Part shown: positions 35,765 through 48,933 of the stretch, piece after piece
Numbering within the stretch: the stretch's first letter is position 1
Layout of the letters: the number at the start of each line of letters is the position of its first letter
Origin: Cricetomys ansorgei
Taxonomy: Eukaryota; Chordata; Mammalia; Rodentia; Nesomyidae
Assembly (NCBI GenBank): GCA_026225945.1
Contig: JAMJFZ010001815.1
Location: 18,063,501-18,127,500 of the forward strand
Length of the DNA stretch: 64,000 bases
Direction: 5' to 3'
Made by a program: the position numbers and the translations under genes
Notes under the pieces: generated by a model
The model's input: the letters and a program-made list of their open reading frames with translations, nothing else
The model's database searches: none
Told to the model about the DNA's origin: nothing

Positions 35765-35873
35765 CCCTGGTGGACTAAGTGCCCAGAGGGCAGAATTCAT
35801 GTCAGATCCATTTTGTATTTCTTAAGGGACCCAGCACAAAAATTTTCACACAATAAATGTTTGTTAAATTATT
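35765..35873 (+). repeat. L2-like LINE 3' end
   Basis: GCCCAGAGGGCAGAATTCAT, then AGGGACCCAGCACAAAAATT and CACAATAAATGTTTGTTAAA, follow the end of mammalian L2 elements. It is old. Confidence 0.65.
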
Positions 35874-36113
35874 TGTGGCATTTATTTTAGTATTTCTTAC
35901 AGACATGCACATAAATTACACACTAAAAAGTATTGAGCAGCTATGATGGATTTGCTGCTACCTGATGCAGTCAGCATTCTATGTTTTAGGTAGCTGAGGA
36001 TTCATTAGGAATATCAGACACTCGTACAAAATAAGTTATATTATTTAGGTATGAATAAATGCTTATTACACCATCTCTTTTTGTTTGCAGGCATAACAAA
36101 AAAAAATGTCCTA

Positions 36114-36330
36114 TGGAGCTGCAGAGATGGCTCAATAGTTAAGAACACTTTACTGCTCTTTCAGAGGACCCAAGTTCAATTCTCAGCACCCGTATCAGAT
36201 GGCTTATAACTACCTATAAGTCTATCCCCTGGAGGATCTGATGCTTCTGGTCTCCATGAGTTCCAGATACACACATACACATACTCACACACAGACAAAT
36301 ACCCATACATGTATTGATTATTATAAAGAA
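36114..36330 (+). repeat. B2 SINE
   Basis: TATGGAGCTGCAGAGATGGC, then TCAATAGTTAAGAACACTTT and AGAGGACCCAAGTTCAATTC, carry the tRNA-derived B2 head with A and B boxes. CTGGAGGATCTGATGCTTCT and a CACAC-rich 3' part follow. Confidence 0.95.
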
Positions 36331-36489
36331 ATAGAGATGCTAAGAGCCCTACTGAAATTCATCATAAATAAATGACCATACCCATACCCTAAATACCATA
36401 CCAGAAATAAATGACCATACCCCCAGTATGAGACTTAAGGTTTCTTGGCTCCTGTGGTGCAGCCATTGCCCTTGAAACAGCAGCATATT

Positions 36490-36822
36490 TGTAGTAATAT
36501 GCTATTGTGGTGGTTCAGCCAAGAGATAAGAAGGCACTTTAATATGTGCAAGCCCAGTCAGACCTCAGCAGAGGGAACCACCATCATGGCTAGCGCCATA
36601 CTCACAGTGGAACCCCGAGCATCTCAGCTCGGGTATTTTTATTGATTCAGAACTCCTTAGGTTTTTACTGATACCAAGTTCAGATAAATTAACAATTAAA
36701 CAACCCCCACACAAATCCAACACCTGCAGACACTACAAAATGCCAAGTTCTATGCATCCCTTTTTCCAACAGTACACAAAAACAATTATTTTAAACAGAA
36801 CTGAAAATAAACTTCCACAACA
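36490..36822 (-). mobile_element. Solo LTR of an ERV2-like family, copy A
   Basis: The element is 333 bp, TGTAGTAATATG to TTCCACAACA on the plus strand. It is flanked by an exact 6-bp duplication CATATT (36484-36489 and 36823-36828). On the minus strand it carries AATAAA (plus 36638-36643), so the viral sense is minus. TG/CA ends, a 6-bp target duplication and one poly(A) signal fit a solo LTR of the class II (ERVK-like) type. I do not recognise the family name. No viral coding sequence adjoins it. Confidence 0.8.
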
Positions 36823-38587
36823 CATATTCTACTTGGAACTTTCAGATTGTGAAGTTCTCAAGTTTAACCGTAAATGTTCTGTTGGAATATTTTCATATAA
36901 TAAACAGGCTTTGACATGGAAACATGCCAGTTGTCATGGGAGAAGAGAACAGTAGCTACTATAACAGAAATGTGTAGACTATCCAGAAAGGCAGGTGATC
37001 CTAGGTACTGCCTAAGTGTAAGGTCTAAGTAGACCTTATCCTAAGTGTAGTTTTTCTTGTAAGTACTAGTGATCTAGGTACAGATAATACTACACTGATT
37101 TTGTTATCAGCAATTCATGTGCCATAGAAGGGCACTGAGTTAAATCAACTCAAACTTCTGGATTATCTTCAGCTCATCCGTAAAAACAAGCAGTCAAGAA
37201 TAAAAAGTCAGTTATTAAACCTGTGATTTTAGAAAGTTTAGTGTGTAGATTTAAAATCATCCTCAGTTTCTCAAAAAAAAAAACAAAAAGAAAAAAAAGT
37301 TACCAGACTCTAATTCTCTATAATTCATGTCAGCACCGACTATATCGACTAATGAAATTCTACAAATTTCTCACAGTTCATGAAAGTTACAAAACGAACG
37401 TGTCTCTAGTGTTTTAGACTACGCAAAGGTTTCCATGGTGACAAAACCATCTTGTCCCTGAGATCCCTCTACAGTTAGCTTTGTAGCTATGATAAGTGCA
37501 GCAGTACATAGATTTCAGGACCAAGAAAATCAGAATGTAGGGATGGACAGAAAAGCCTGGGAATCGATGAGAATGGCAATCATTTTCATGTTTCAAACAA
37601 ACACAGAGTTAGAGAAAGAGATTCATTTGAAGATATTGCAATGGGAGCAAGGGCAATATTGCAAGGGGAACAGGCCGTCCATCTCAGAGGTCAAGCAAAA
37701 AACACTTTTCTTTGAGAATAAAAAGACAGATGTGGAAGCAAATTAAACAGTCAGGGATGTCTCCTTTTGTGAGGGAGTCAACTCTAAAAAGAGGGTTCTT
37801 CTACCTTTCAACATTTGATTAAACTTTTTAAAAACTGTTTAAACTCAAGGATAATTCAAAGATCAGGGCCTGAAGAAAGCAAGCTGCCTATCTAAAGTTT
37901 GAGTAAATGATCAGATATTTTGTTTGAATTGGTAGTAAGGACAACAGCTCAATTTCTGGGACTAAGTGTAAGAATTGGAAGATCAGTGTCTGGCCTAGCC
38001 ATGGAACCTGTAAACAAGGAGTTCATCTACAGGATCATCTAAAAAATGTGTAAAGGGGGGGGGGGATTTTTGTTATAAGTAGTTTCTATAACACAAATGG
38101 TTAGGTAATTTCTTGGCATTTGCTGTTTTCCAAATACAAAGTCTTCCAAAACAATCTGGCCTCAATATATGAAAGCTGAATGCAGAATTGGTCAGGACAA
38201 AAGTAACTTCATCCCAGCCAAAATGCATCTGTTTTCTCTTACATTGATATCAGAGTCACTCATGGTGCCTTTGTTCCGCCACAAAGCTCTTATCTTTCTA
38301 AATGTTTTGTGTATTTGTAATTTTCCAGAGTTCATAGAGAGAAAGACCAACTCAGGTTACCTTTAGACAATCAGTGTAGTTATACCTTACAATGGATACC
38401 ATAATATCAAGATGAATCAGCATACATAGGCTCAAGTAAAGTTGAAAATGACCACAGGGGTAGAACTTAAGCCCACTGAAATGAGAGGAATGTTTTCAAT
38501 ATTGCATTGTTGGGTCAGCAGTGATTAAGAGAAAGCATTGTCTTAGATTAGAAAAAGTAGCCATGGTTCTGTAACAGAAGTATATAC

Positions 38588-38781
38588 TTTTTTTATTTTA
38601 TGTGTATGGGTGTGTTACCTGCATTTATGTCAGTGCATCCATGCATGCAGGGCTTTTGGAGGCCAAAAGAAGGCATCAGATTCCCTGGAATCAGAGTAAC
38701 AGGTACCTGTGAGACACCATGTGGGTGCTGCTTCTTGAAGATCGGCCCGAGCTTTTAACCACTGAGCTACCTTATCAACCT
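38588..38781 (-). repeat. B2/B3-type SINE, diverged
   Basis: Reversed signature: TGTTACCTGCATTTATGTCA, GGAGGCCAAAAGAAGGCATC, CACCATGTGGGTGCTGCTTC and TTTTAACCACTGAGCTACCT. Confidence 0.88.
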
Positions 38782-39974
38782 CAACACATACTGTTAATCT
38801 GAGCTTGCCAATCATCTCTTGACCCTTGCTTGTGTCTCTGGTGTTGGGATGCCATTTTAGACATTTTGAAAAACGTGCAACTCTGATTTGCAATTCAGTC
38901 CTTAAAAAGTCAGCAAGACCTTACATCCAGGGACAACGCCAAAAGTCACATTGGAAGCAATATTGTGATAAGTCTAGAAATTAGTGTGAGTTGAAATAAG
39001 GGTCTGGACAGGTTTTAAGAACAGGGAGGTAGATATAAATATGTCTGCTAATTTCTCAAGCACCAAAAACTCCCTTCTATTTTTATGCCTGAACACACAA
39101 AGTTTAAACTTGCAGCAAGTCTCCTGCAGAATGAGGCTGCTGCTTCCCATGGAATTACAAGATAGACACACTTTCTTCCTTGAACACTATTACATTTCAA
39201 AGGGATGGCTCCAGCATCCTCAAGAAAAAGCCTCTGGCAGGTAAAACTTGCAGGAATCTGTTTTAAAATTTTATATCCCAGAGAGGCAGATAAAGAATTT
39301 ACAAGTTTTCTAAAGTAAAGACTGTAAGAAAAGTGAGATCAGAGGAATAGTGCAGAGAGAAGCTTACCTAAACTTTAGTCAAGTTGGGGAGCATATTCAT
39401 ACACTCTTGGTACAAGCCAACTAGCAGACTGGCACCAGAAAAGGAGCATATTGAAGAGCCCTATCATAAGATTAGTGGCACAGAACACAGTCACCTCAAA
39501 GCAGCCAGAACATCTGCAATTCTTCACTTTCCAAGAGCAGAAGTGGCTGTGTCAAAACAAATCTTTCAGAGCCCACCCACGCAGCACGTGAAGAGGACTC
39601 CTGGAGAACCACTGTTGAGTCAGTTTGCCTCAAAACCACCCACCCTCCGGTAGAAGGGCAGACCTCAGTTCTGGGGTGACTTTCTACAAAAGGAAAGAGG
39701 CACAGCTGACAGTCTAGTGTCAGAATTTCAAGCCTCATGCTTTTGATCTGTCAACTCGGAGTTGTGCCCATTTTCAAAAAACGAACGCAAATGTCCGAAC
39801 CAGCTTCTGTGTCTTCCCCCCGACAACTCAGAAATCTAGAATTATGCTTTGAAGGTCATGAGACGTTTTAAATATGTACAGGAATAAAATGTTATACAAA
39901 AACATAATAAGAAACGTGTGTGTTCTATTCTGAACTGGAGAGGTGGGTGGCTTATAAAAAGATATATACATTAA

Positions 39975-40255
39975 TTTAGTCAACGCATTCATTTCAAACC
40001 CGTGGCAGTCTACATCCTTAAGAGCCGGTGATTCAATCATGAACAAGAAACAGTCCCTATTTTCAAGGGACTCAGCATCGCTGAGAACACACAGACAAAA
40101 TTTTAATAGCATAATAGAGCTGCATAATAGGAAAGAAAAAAAAATCAATGCTATGAGAATACTGGAAAATGTCCAGATACACATAAATAAAAATATTAAG
40201 AAGTATAATCAAGGTGACAGAGCTGCATCCACACTAAACGTTGCCTTGAGGTCCT
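39975..40255 (+). repeat. L2-like LINE remnant
   Basis: GATTCAATCATGAACAAGAA, then ACAGTCCCTATTTTCAAGGG and ATGCTATGAGAATACTGG, resemble the L2 3' region (AACAAAACAGACATGGTCCC, then AGCTTACAG). Low similarity. Confidence 0.5.
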
Positions 40256-40839
40256 AGACTCTGTCTTGGGGCTGTGTCACGTGTTGTGCCGTGACTCTGA
40301 GCTCCAAGCAACCAGTACAAATATAGAAACTGCAATTAGCTGAGTAGTTCACAGTGTCTCCAAGATCGACACCAGCATCTCCTCTGTGAAACAAAGGACC
40401 AGGAAGAGCCTCCAAAGAACTGACATGCTCGGTTACATAGCAGCAGCAGCATTAAATCTTCCCTGAGCTTTACAAAGGTATCTTTACGTCGTTTCTTACA
40501 GGGGTCTATAACTTACACACCAACAGGAGTAGACCATAAATATGATGTTTATTTAAGTAGTCTAAACATCACTCTCATGGTATTTTTGATAGGGAGATTA
40601 ACATTTAAATCGGTAGACTTGAGTGAAGCGGATTATTCACCAGAGTGTGGGTAGGCCTCATCAAATCAGTTGAAGACCCTAAGAGGAAAAGATCGATTTC
40701 CTTTCAGAAACAGGAGCTTTTTCTTCCTGTGACACCAGTTCTTTCTTGAATTTCTTGCTGCTGGATTCTCCTGCAAATATCAGCCTTGCCAGCTCCCATA
40801 ATTACTTGACTCAGTTCTTAAAAGTAAATCTGTCTCATT

Positions 40840-40975
40840 GGGCTGTGGTGGCATGTGCCTTTAATCCCAACACTCAGGAGGCAGAAGTAGGAGGACCTCT
40901 GTGAGTTCAAGGCCAGCCTTGTCTACAGAGTGAGTTAGAGGACAACCAGAGTTACACAAAGAAACACTGTCTTGA
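40840..40975 (+). repeat. B1 SINE followed by a (GA)n tail
   Basis: GGCTGTGGTGGCATGTGCCT, TTAATCCCAACACTCAGGAG, GTGAGTTCAAGGCCAGCCTT and GAAACACTGTCTTGA are a forward B1. A GAGA tract runs on from 40976 to about 41000. Confidence 0.95.
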
Positions 40976-41305
40976 AGAGAGAAAGAGAGAGAGAGAGAGA
41001 AGGAGGGAGGGAGGTGGAAATCTGTCTCTTTCCATGTATACACATTTTCTTATTCCTATGGAGAAACCTGAGTGACTGAAACAAACATATAACAATGAAT
41101 CACAATTAGAAATATTTTCAGTCAAATCAAAGGTACATAAGAATTAATAATCTGCATAGAAAACAAAACAAACAAAAATAGAAGAATATCTCTGTCTGTT
41201 CCACATCAGGAATTCACCCGTGCTCACAATCTCTCAAAACCTAAGTTTCTGGTAATAATTAAGCTCCTTCCAAGTGATTATGATTTGTGTACAAAAATGT
41301 TCAGT

Positions 41306-41330
41306 AAATAATAATAATAATAATAATAAT
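41306..41330. repeat. (AAT)n microsatellite
   Basis: About eight AAT units. Confidence 0.9.
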
Positions 41331-41822
41331 TAATCTAATAGCATATTCTCTCACTAGAGGGAACTGAGGTGGCTACCTTCTCCAGTATCAAGGAGATAAT
41401 CAGTGGTACAGCAAAGGCTCATCAATATAGAGACAAATTGTCAATGGCTAACCTCAGCATCTCAGTTTCCGACGTTCTTCTGAACCTGAGTAATTTTCAG
41501 TCAGCAGAAAATTGAAGGTCAATCTGGCTACCTAATGTTTAGGAAGAAGGAATGACTAGGTCTGTTCTGGTGGGATCTCAAGTAAACGGAGAGCAGCCAG
41601 AAGAATCCTGCAGAAGACTGTGGAAGAAATGATGAAGAAGAACCTCAAAACACAAGTTTGGGTTTGGCTCAACCTAAGGGCATAAGAGACAGAAATCCAA
41701 AAGTTCTGTATAAAATAAGAAAAGATGACATTTATTTGTAGTATTATCATTGTCAAATGCATTTTCTTTTCAAGTTCAGTATTCAAGATGTGTTTACTAT
41801 TTATTTTATGTGGTCAGGCAGG

Positions 41823-41894
41823 GCTGGGGATGGAACCTAGGGCCTTAGGCGTGCTAGGCAAGCATTCTGCAACTAAGACACATTCTCAGCCCAG
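41823..41894 (-). repeat. ID/B4 SINE fragment
   Basis: GCTGGGGATGGAACCTAGGG, CCTTAGGCGTGCTAGGCAAG and CATTCTGCAACTAAGACACA are the reversed tRNA-like ID/B4 block. Confidence 0.8.
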
Positions 41895-42530
41895 CATATG
41901 ACTTTTTAGTGATGCAAATTTTCACTGACGTGCACAGGATAAACTACCTTCAAAACAAAATCCAGAGCAATTAGTATTAATTACTCAACCAGACAAGTAA
42001 AAATAAAATCGTGAATTTAATGTTATGTTTGTGATGATGATTCTGTCAGTGGATGAGAGATTTGTTCTACTCATTTTCTTTCATGGTCATAAAATTATGT
42101 CATAAAGAGAGAAGAATGCTACAGGAGGTGACTCACATCTGTCTGTTCTGTAAACTGGGGAGAAAGACAACATAGCCAGTCCATCAAGAATTCATAGGAA
42201 ATCATTAATGCAGAGAGAATCTAGAAGAGTTTGTTTTTGTCCCACAGTGAATTACCTGATATTTCCTTGGAACATTATAGGAAATCTCAATTCTCAAGGT
42301 ATAATGAAGACAGCTTATATGCAAGTCAAGTAATCATAGGTAAAAGGTACATAGGGTCTTAAGGGATGTTCTTTTATTTATGTGGGGATTTGGTTCTCCT
42401 TATAGTATTTCTATTAAAGTAGGGGGAGGGTAGAATATAAAAGCAATCAAAGAACGATGAGCTGTGTGCCCACAGCTCAGCAGCATTCCTATCAAATACT
42501 GCTCTAAGCCCAGTTTTGTTTGTTTGTTTT

Positions 42531-42605
42531 GGGGATTGAAGCCAGGACCTTGAGCAAACTAAGCAAGTGTTTCACCAATGACTGAGCTGCATCCTTCGGT
42601 CCTGC
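42531..42605 (-). repeat. ID/B4 SINE fragment
   Basis: GGGGATTGAAGCCAGGACCT, then AGCAAACTAAGCAAGTGTTT and CACCAATGACTGAGCTGCAT, form a second copy of the reversed ID/B4 block. It sits directly beside the CTT array. Confidence 0.78.
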
Positions 42606-42611
42606 CGAACC

Positions 42612-42641
42612 TTTTCTTCTCCTTCTTCTTCTTCCTCTTCT

Positions 42642-42673
<32 letters not shown>

Positions 42674-42791
42674 TTCTTCTTCTTCTTCTTCCTCTTCCTC
42701 TTCCTCCTCCTTCACTTCCTCTTCCTCTTCTTCCTCCTCCTCCACTTCCTCTTCCTCTTCCTCTTCCTCTTCCTCTTCTTCTTCTTCTTCG
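42612..42791 (-). repeat. (CTT/CCT)n polypyrimidine array
   Basis: About 180 bases of CTT and CCT units, pyrimidine on the plus strand with very few breaks. The 90-residue frame here is mostly F, L and S encoded by the repeat. Confidence 0.97.
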
Positions 42792-42840
42792 TCATTTTTT
42801 TGGTTTTTTTGCTTGTTTGTTTGTTTTTTTGTTTTTTGTT

Positions 42841-42995
42841 TTTTTTTTGAGACAGAGACAGAGTTTCTCTGTTGTAACCCTGGCTGTTCTGGAACTCACT
42901 CTGTAATCCAGGCTGGCCTCAAACTCACAGAGCTCTGACTGACACTGCCTCCCTGCTGGGATTAAAGGTGCGTGCCACCACCACCTACCCAGCCT
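42841..42995 (-). repeat. B1 SINE, full length
   Basis: A T-run, then AGACAGAGACAGAGTTTCTC, TGGAACTCACTCTGTAATCC, AGGCTGGCCTCAAACTCACA and AAAGGTGCGTGCCACCACC. Confidence 0.96.
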
Positions 42996-45900
42996 GTGAT
43001 ACCTTTCAATGCAATGTCTAGCAACTACTAATTCTAATTCTTTATAAAGAATAAAATGCCCACAAGATAAAATCTGCACCAATAACTTTCTTCAACATTA
43101 GCCTACGGAAGGATTAATTCTGGGGGTACATCTGTCAAATGTGCTAGATATATTGGCAGGTAAAATTTTGTATCTTCTACAAAGTTATAATCCACAGTCA
43201 CCACTTGTGTTACATAAACAGGATAAGGTGAGTGGGTTTAGATCTATTTCTATACAAACTCTGACTGCCTGCTGTCTTTAATTACAACAGCTAAGTTGTT
43301 GCCCAGTGAGTACTGTGCTGGAGTCTTTATAAGGTTCTTTCTGAGGCTATCCTGTCTCATTTTCTCCTTCATTAGAAGACAGGGAAAGTGAGCACCAGAG
43401 GCACCTAACAGGACCGTTCTCTAGCAATCCCATTTTCTTACCGACCCAAGAGCCTGAAAAATAGAATGAAGGAAGCGGAGCCGCGAATGCGGTTAGCCTC
43501 TAGCCATCTCGCTGCTCAGCAGAAAGATCCAGCTACCACACTTTTTTTAAAGCAGGAATATGTACACAGACTCTCATCAGCAACAACTCCTACTATGAGG
43601 CCACTGTGCCAAGAACTATCCTTTGCTTTTGTTTTAGGATCTTGGGGCACCGTGAACTTTTAGGCAACTGTTCATTTTCCTCCATATTCAAAGTTTCTGA
43701 AGTTGCAGTCTCCAGACAGGCAACTCTGATGTCCTGCCTGATATTGAGAGGCATTGAACAGAGTATGCCTTGCGTCATCTCAACCTTGAATTGTTATCAG
43801 ATGGCTGAGAACTAGTCCCACTTCTCTTTCTGGAGTGGTGCAAGTGTTAAGCCTGCCATCTGTCCTGCTTCAGATAGAGACTCTCGAACACTATTGTGGG
43901 CTCTCAGTTTTATTCACCTGCGTACTCCCTTGCCAGGAAGCTCATTTACTTGGCTACCTTAGAGAGGGCACACAATGCATAGGAAACTGTTCTGGCCACT
44001 CACATGAGTGGTGCTTGTGATGGAGAACCAGCCTCAGCACAGGCCAAGTGCTTTTCTCTTACTGCAGAGAAGCAGGGAGGAGGAGGAAGCCAAAACAAAC
44101 CTCTACCCCTGCCAAGTTTGGCAGAGAACCAGAGAGCACTTCACAGAAATCCATTGCAGTTCTCTATAACAGGGACTAAGCATTGGTTATCAGTACTGTC
44201 TGTTTTAATTGAGTTGCAGAATACTTATCTGATGGAAAAACTCTTAGGTTCTCAAAATACATGAATTTTAAGTGGTGTGGTGCATGGTCTTTCCTAATGT
44301 AGGTCCCAAAGCATAGATAGATCCTTGAGATTGTTTTACATAATTGTTAGAAGGTAATCCAAAAAAAATAAATATTACCATTCTCAGTAACCATACTGCA
44401 CACATATTTCTCAGGAACTCAAGCACAGACCTTCACACTGCTTATGCAACATGTTTCTGGGATATCACAGAGCTGAGGTTGCACATCTTTCTGTTGAGAT
44501 CGACATTATGACAGCCATGTGTTTATAAGCAGGATGCTAGCCCTCACCTACAATTCCAAAAGCTTTACTTCAGCACAGCTGTGCAGAGACCTTCTTGACC
44601 CTATTTTAATTAGTATCATTAACTTCCTATTTTACAGCCCTTCCATTGTAGAGTTTCCAGAATTTATTTGACACTAAGAAAAAAAAAATCTCTAAATATT
44701 ATTTCATCATTGGGAAAAATTCTTCTGCTTTATTTGTACACCCAAAGAAAATTCATAGGTATTTGCAGGCACCTATTTAGCTGCTTATAATATTCCTCCA
44801 AGATCTGATATGCTTGTACACCCTCCGGTCAAGCAATGGGTAATCTAGTTGAGTGTGAAGAGAGTTGAGTAAGTTACTCTATTTCTTGTTTGTGATCACA
44901 GATTCAAATTAAGATCATTTAGAAATGGGTCCTCTCCTAAGTTCCAAGTTATGCTCACATAAACCCCAGCATTTCAAAATTCTGCATATTAGAAGTCTTT
45001 CTGCTAACAAATTTATTTTAAAACATGATGAAAGATATCGTTTCAAGATATAAATTAGATAATAAAACCAATTTGCCATTCTGCTTGCCAATCGTCTTTA
45101 TTCTTGTTTTCAGCAACATATTCGATAGAGACGGTCATTATTTTTAGGGACCAGTTGATGAGGAACTAGACAGAGAAAGAAAAGGAGGAAGGAGAAAAAA
45201 GAGAATAGGAGTGAGGAAAATTTGACAGCCAAATTGAGAGAGACACAGAAGGTATATATAGAAAGCAATTTGGAGACAAAACAATTGTGTGCTTCTCTCC
45301 TAGCCAAAAGCATGTAGGACTCCCGAGGACCACAAAGCATCCACACTGTGGAGAGACACCATGGGGAAAGAAAAAGCAAGAGGTGCTGTAGTGCAGTGGA
45401 ATGGGGAGGCTTGGTGAGCCTTTGAAGGGGAAGAAAAGTACAGGTGATAGAGATGGAGATGAGTCACCTGCAGGGACGTCAACCAAGGGGTGCTTTCAAA
45501 GACTGCCTTCAGGGCTGTTCCAGCTGTGTGCCAGTTGTTGTTGTTGTGAGAAATGGATGAAGCTCTCTCTTTTTCTAACACAGAATATACATCTATGTCT
45601 CTAGAGAAAACTGATTCTCTAGTACATGATATACGGTAATCGCATAAACATAATGGTACCACAGAAATATTATGAGTGTCAGGAAAAAAAATACCATGCC
45701 ATCTTTTCAATCTGTTTGAGGTACGCTTCTGTATTTTGCTAAAGCAGCAATCAAGATTAAGCACACAGTCATTCAGGCTCAATTCTTGACTCCTTGTAAA
45801 AATAAGCTCTTTATTCCCAGTAGGTTGAAGGAATAATTGTTCTGATTAGTTTCATATGAGGGATTAAAAGAGTCCATTGGACAGAAAAATCTGTGGCAAA

Positions 45901-46511
45901 GAACAAAAGGAAAGAAAAGGCCGACAACAGAAGGGGCACGTTCCTGCTTCCTAGAGGTGTAGGAGGTAGAGCAGCCCAGTGGATGAATGAAGGACAAAAT
46001 GTTGAATCCGTGATCTCCTGAGTGTCTAAATTAGAGTCTATGTTTCTAATGAAGAATTTGACTGCTAAAATGTATATACACCATGGTCCATTATATCAGA
46101 AAAATGTCTAAAGGTAATATTTAGGACATGTGCATCAATGAAGAAGAAGCATGACTGTATTCCCATGGCAACAGTTATTAAACCCTAAGTCTTACGGAAT
46201 GCTGCAGTAATGCCAGCCCCGGTTAGAAGGAATGTTCTCTGCTTCCTTCCTAAGGGGAGACATTCACAATGTGTACCTCATTTTGATCTTAGGTAAAAAC
46301 AATTTAGAGCATTCTTTTTTCTTCACTTAGTAAATGGTTCTTTTGAATGATTGCTTTTTTTTTTCTTTAAATGCTACTAAATACTTCAAAACTTTCTGGA
46401 AAAAAAGAAAACATAGTATTTTATATGGTAATCATTATAAACCATCATATTACAGGAACTGACTTGGCATCCATCATTTGGTCACATGACCTAATCAAAG
46501 ATATTGGAAGT

Positions 46512-46829
46512 TGTAGTAGTTAGGCTGCGGTGGCGGCTCACCAAAAACAAGAGGGCCTGTTTATTGGTGTAAACTCTGCCATACCTCAGCAGAGGAAACA
46601 ACTATCCTGGCCAGCACCATACTGGACAGTGGAACCCCGAGCATCTGTATTGATCCAGAGTTCCTCAGGTGTTCTACTGATGGCACGTGCGGATCATTAG
46701 CAATCAAACTCCCCCCACAGGAATCCAACTCCTGCGAACAATACAAAATGCCAAGTCCTAGGCACCCCCTTACCCAAAAGTGGATAAAACAATTATTTTA
46801 TGCATAACTAAAAATAAGCTTCTACAACA
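46512..46829 (-). mobile_element. Solo LTR of an ERV2-like family, copy B
   Basis: The element is 318 bp, TGTAGTAGTTAGGC to TTCTACAACA, and aligns end to end with copies A and C. Flanks are GGAAGT and AGAAAT, an imperfect (4 of 6) target duplication. It lacks about 17 bases around the poly(A) signal, so the AATAAA seen in A and C is lost (AATACA). It has the same orientation as the other two copies. Confidence 0.75.
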
Positions 46830-47090
46830 AGAAATTCTTTCTCTTCAAAGAGTAAACAATATTAAAAACAAGGTGAGACTGACAATTCTTCCCAGTCCCA
46901 GCATCAACAACTCTGAAAAAAAAAAAAAAATTAACAAAAACAATCTTCCTTCCCTTTCTGACTAAAGTAACAAAAAACAACTGAGAACTTGTTTATTAGA
47001 AATATTTCAGCCAGCAGAGACATTTCCTGATGTAACCAGAGAGACTAAAAGGGCAGATCAGTGTGTTAATGAGGAAAAGAAAATTGAGGA

Positions 47091-47112
47091 GCAAGCAAGC
47101 AAGCAAGCAACC
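47091..47112. repeat. (AAGC)n short array
   Basis: About five AGCA/AAGC units. Confidence 0.85.
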
Positions 47113-48933
47113 TGTTCTTAGTTGTTAGTTGAAAATGGGTTGACAGCCCTTGTGAAGTAGCATCGTTACCTTGTCCATAGGAGATCTTAAATTTCCATCG
47201 GTTCCAAGCCAGATCAATGCTCTAATATGAAATGATAGTGTCTGATATAAATTAATCATGTGTTGATCATTTACTAACTTCTGCCTGAGATCGACCCCTG
47301 GTGAATTGAATCCTGCCTCTCCTCAGCAGAGCTATCAGGCTCAATGTGAAATAACAACAACCTTCTAAGCTTGCGTTGTGCTTAGCCTCATATGTCTGCC
47401 ACACCAATTTTGGGAACTTTCTAGAAGTTTCTCCAGGGCAGTCACTAACCCAAAGCTCTCCTCCTACAAGAGAATATTTGTAGCCCTTGTTACAATTGTG
47501 TAAGCTTTTTAGCTTCAGAGTTTCATCTAACGTTACTAAAAGAAACAGAGAGCCTCTATTCTTTACAGAAAGAATAGGAACAAAAAGACAATCCACCCGT
47601 AGGTAGGCACATTGAACCTTAAACTAGTAAAGTAACACAAAGAATTCTCCCTCTAGATACATACTGTCTGTCACATAGTGAAAGTCCATGCTGACACTTC
47701 AGAATGTTACCTAATAACCTGATAATAAAGGTCATTGAAATTGCTTCAATATTTCTCTATCACCCACACTGAAAGGAGAAAAAGCATGGTAGGTTTTCTG
47801 TACTCTTAAGACCTTTTGGAGCACTTGTTGAATTTCAGAGAATAGAATTTTTCTTTTTTTAGCCTAAGCTAAGCTTACATCACAGACAAACTGTTAAGGA
47901 TTTATTATGTCAGTCAATACAATGGTTTACTCCTCCCAAACCTTTGTTTGTCAGGGCGTGTCCATAGTAGGGAGTGTCTGTAGTAGGGTGTCACCAACAG
48001 GAAAGGTGCTAGGCCCCACCTGTCTGAGTTATGTCCACTTTTTATAGTGGGTGACCTGCAGATCAATAGAGGAGACCAGGACATGCCTAATGTCACCTCT
48101 GGTCTGGTAGAGCATCCAAATGTCGTCTTTATCAGCAACTATTTACATTAAGCTAAGAGGGAGTAACTCTTGTTTACATGATAACACAGGCTGGGTCAGC
48201 CATAGCAATCACATCCTGCTAGACTTGCAGGCAGTGTAATGATATTTTTAGTAAATATAGTATCTAGAGATACAGTCAAATAAATATACCACAACTACAA
48301 ACATTTGAATCGTTTGAACCACTAAAACACAGCAGGGCACTCTGCCCTTCATTTCACCATCAGCAGAGTGGGTCAGGAGGTAATCTTTGCCACAATCAGT
48401 GCCCCAGCCAAGGGCTAGGGAGGATGAGTTCGTCTCAGAGCCTGGTTCTCATTTGTCAGATTGCTTTGCATCGAATGTCTGAAATCAGAGCTTTGTGGAG
48501 ATTGCTTTAACACCATTTTATGATCATGGCAGGCCCACTTTTAATTCTCCAGTTTTCTAGAGAAAAATAAACGTTTTCATTTTAAGTTCAAAATGGGAGT
48601 TGCACAACTAATTCTGGAACAAAACTTTTCACAGCACATTTACTACCTCCCCTTGTGATCACTCAAGTCCTTGAAAAATTAAAATAAAGCAAGAAAGAAA
48701 ACACGCTGACAGGAAAATTGCTTCTGAATTATCATGTACCCCAGACGGGAAGATATTTAAGAAAACAGTAAAAGGATAATTAAAGGTAAAAAAAAAAAGT
48801 TTCTAGCAAACTGATTTAAACTTTTATCCCACTTCAGCTGAAGGGCCAATGCCGGAAGCTTGAGCCACAGGAAGTGGAGCCTCACAGAACACTGGGAGCT
48901 GTGCTCACTGGGTTTCAGATTCTATCCTAAACC

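Larger units (their letters stand above)
33871..36483. other. Downstream intergenic DNA, first part
   Basis: No gene is seen. From 33871 to 35500 the sequence looks unique, with several short overlapping frames and no protein character. It then holds a reversed B1 (35518-35628), an L2-like 3' end (35765-35873) and a B2 (36114-36330). A CA/GT-rich patch lies at 35036-35085. An imperfect repeat of AAATAAATGACCATACCC occurs at about 36365-36423. Confidence 0.7.
36829..46505. other. Intergenic DNA between LTR copies A and B
   Basis: No gene is recognised. Repeats named separately are a reversed B2 (38588-38781), L2-like DNA (39975-40255), B1 (40840-40975), an AAT array (41306-41330), ID/B4 fragments, a CTT array (42612-42791) and a reversed B1 (42841-42995). 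The stretches 37000-38500, 38900-39900 and 43000-46500 look unique. A G11 run lies at 38055-38065. The short frames at 43466-44264 and 45110-45782 overlap on both strands and show no protein character. Confidence 0.7.

Noticed and set aside
42578..42850. 90-residue plus-strand frame of F and L
   Set aside because: It is a product of the CTT/CCT array and the neighbouring T-rich B1 tail.
45300..45782. 160-residue minus-strand frame, the longest apart from the Adgrb3 exon
   Set aside because: Overlapping frames on both strands are similarly long, there are no recognisable motifs, and no splice or poly(A) context fits. Chance is the simplest reading, and conservation could overturn it.
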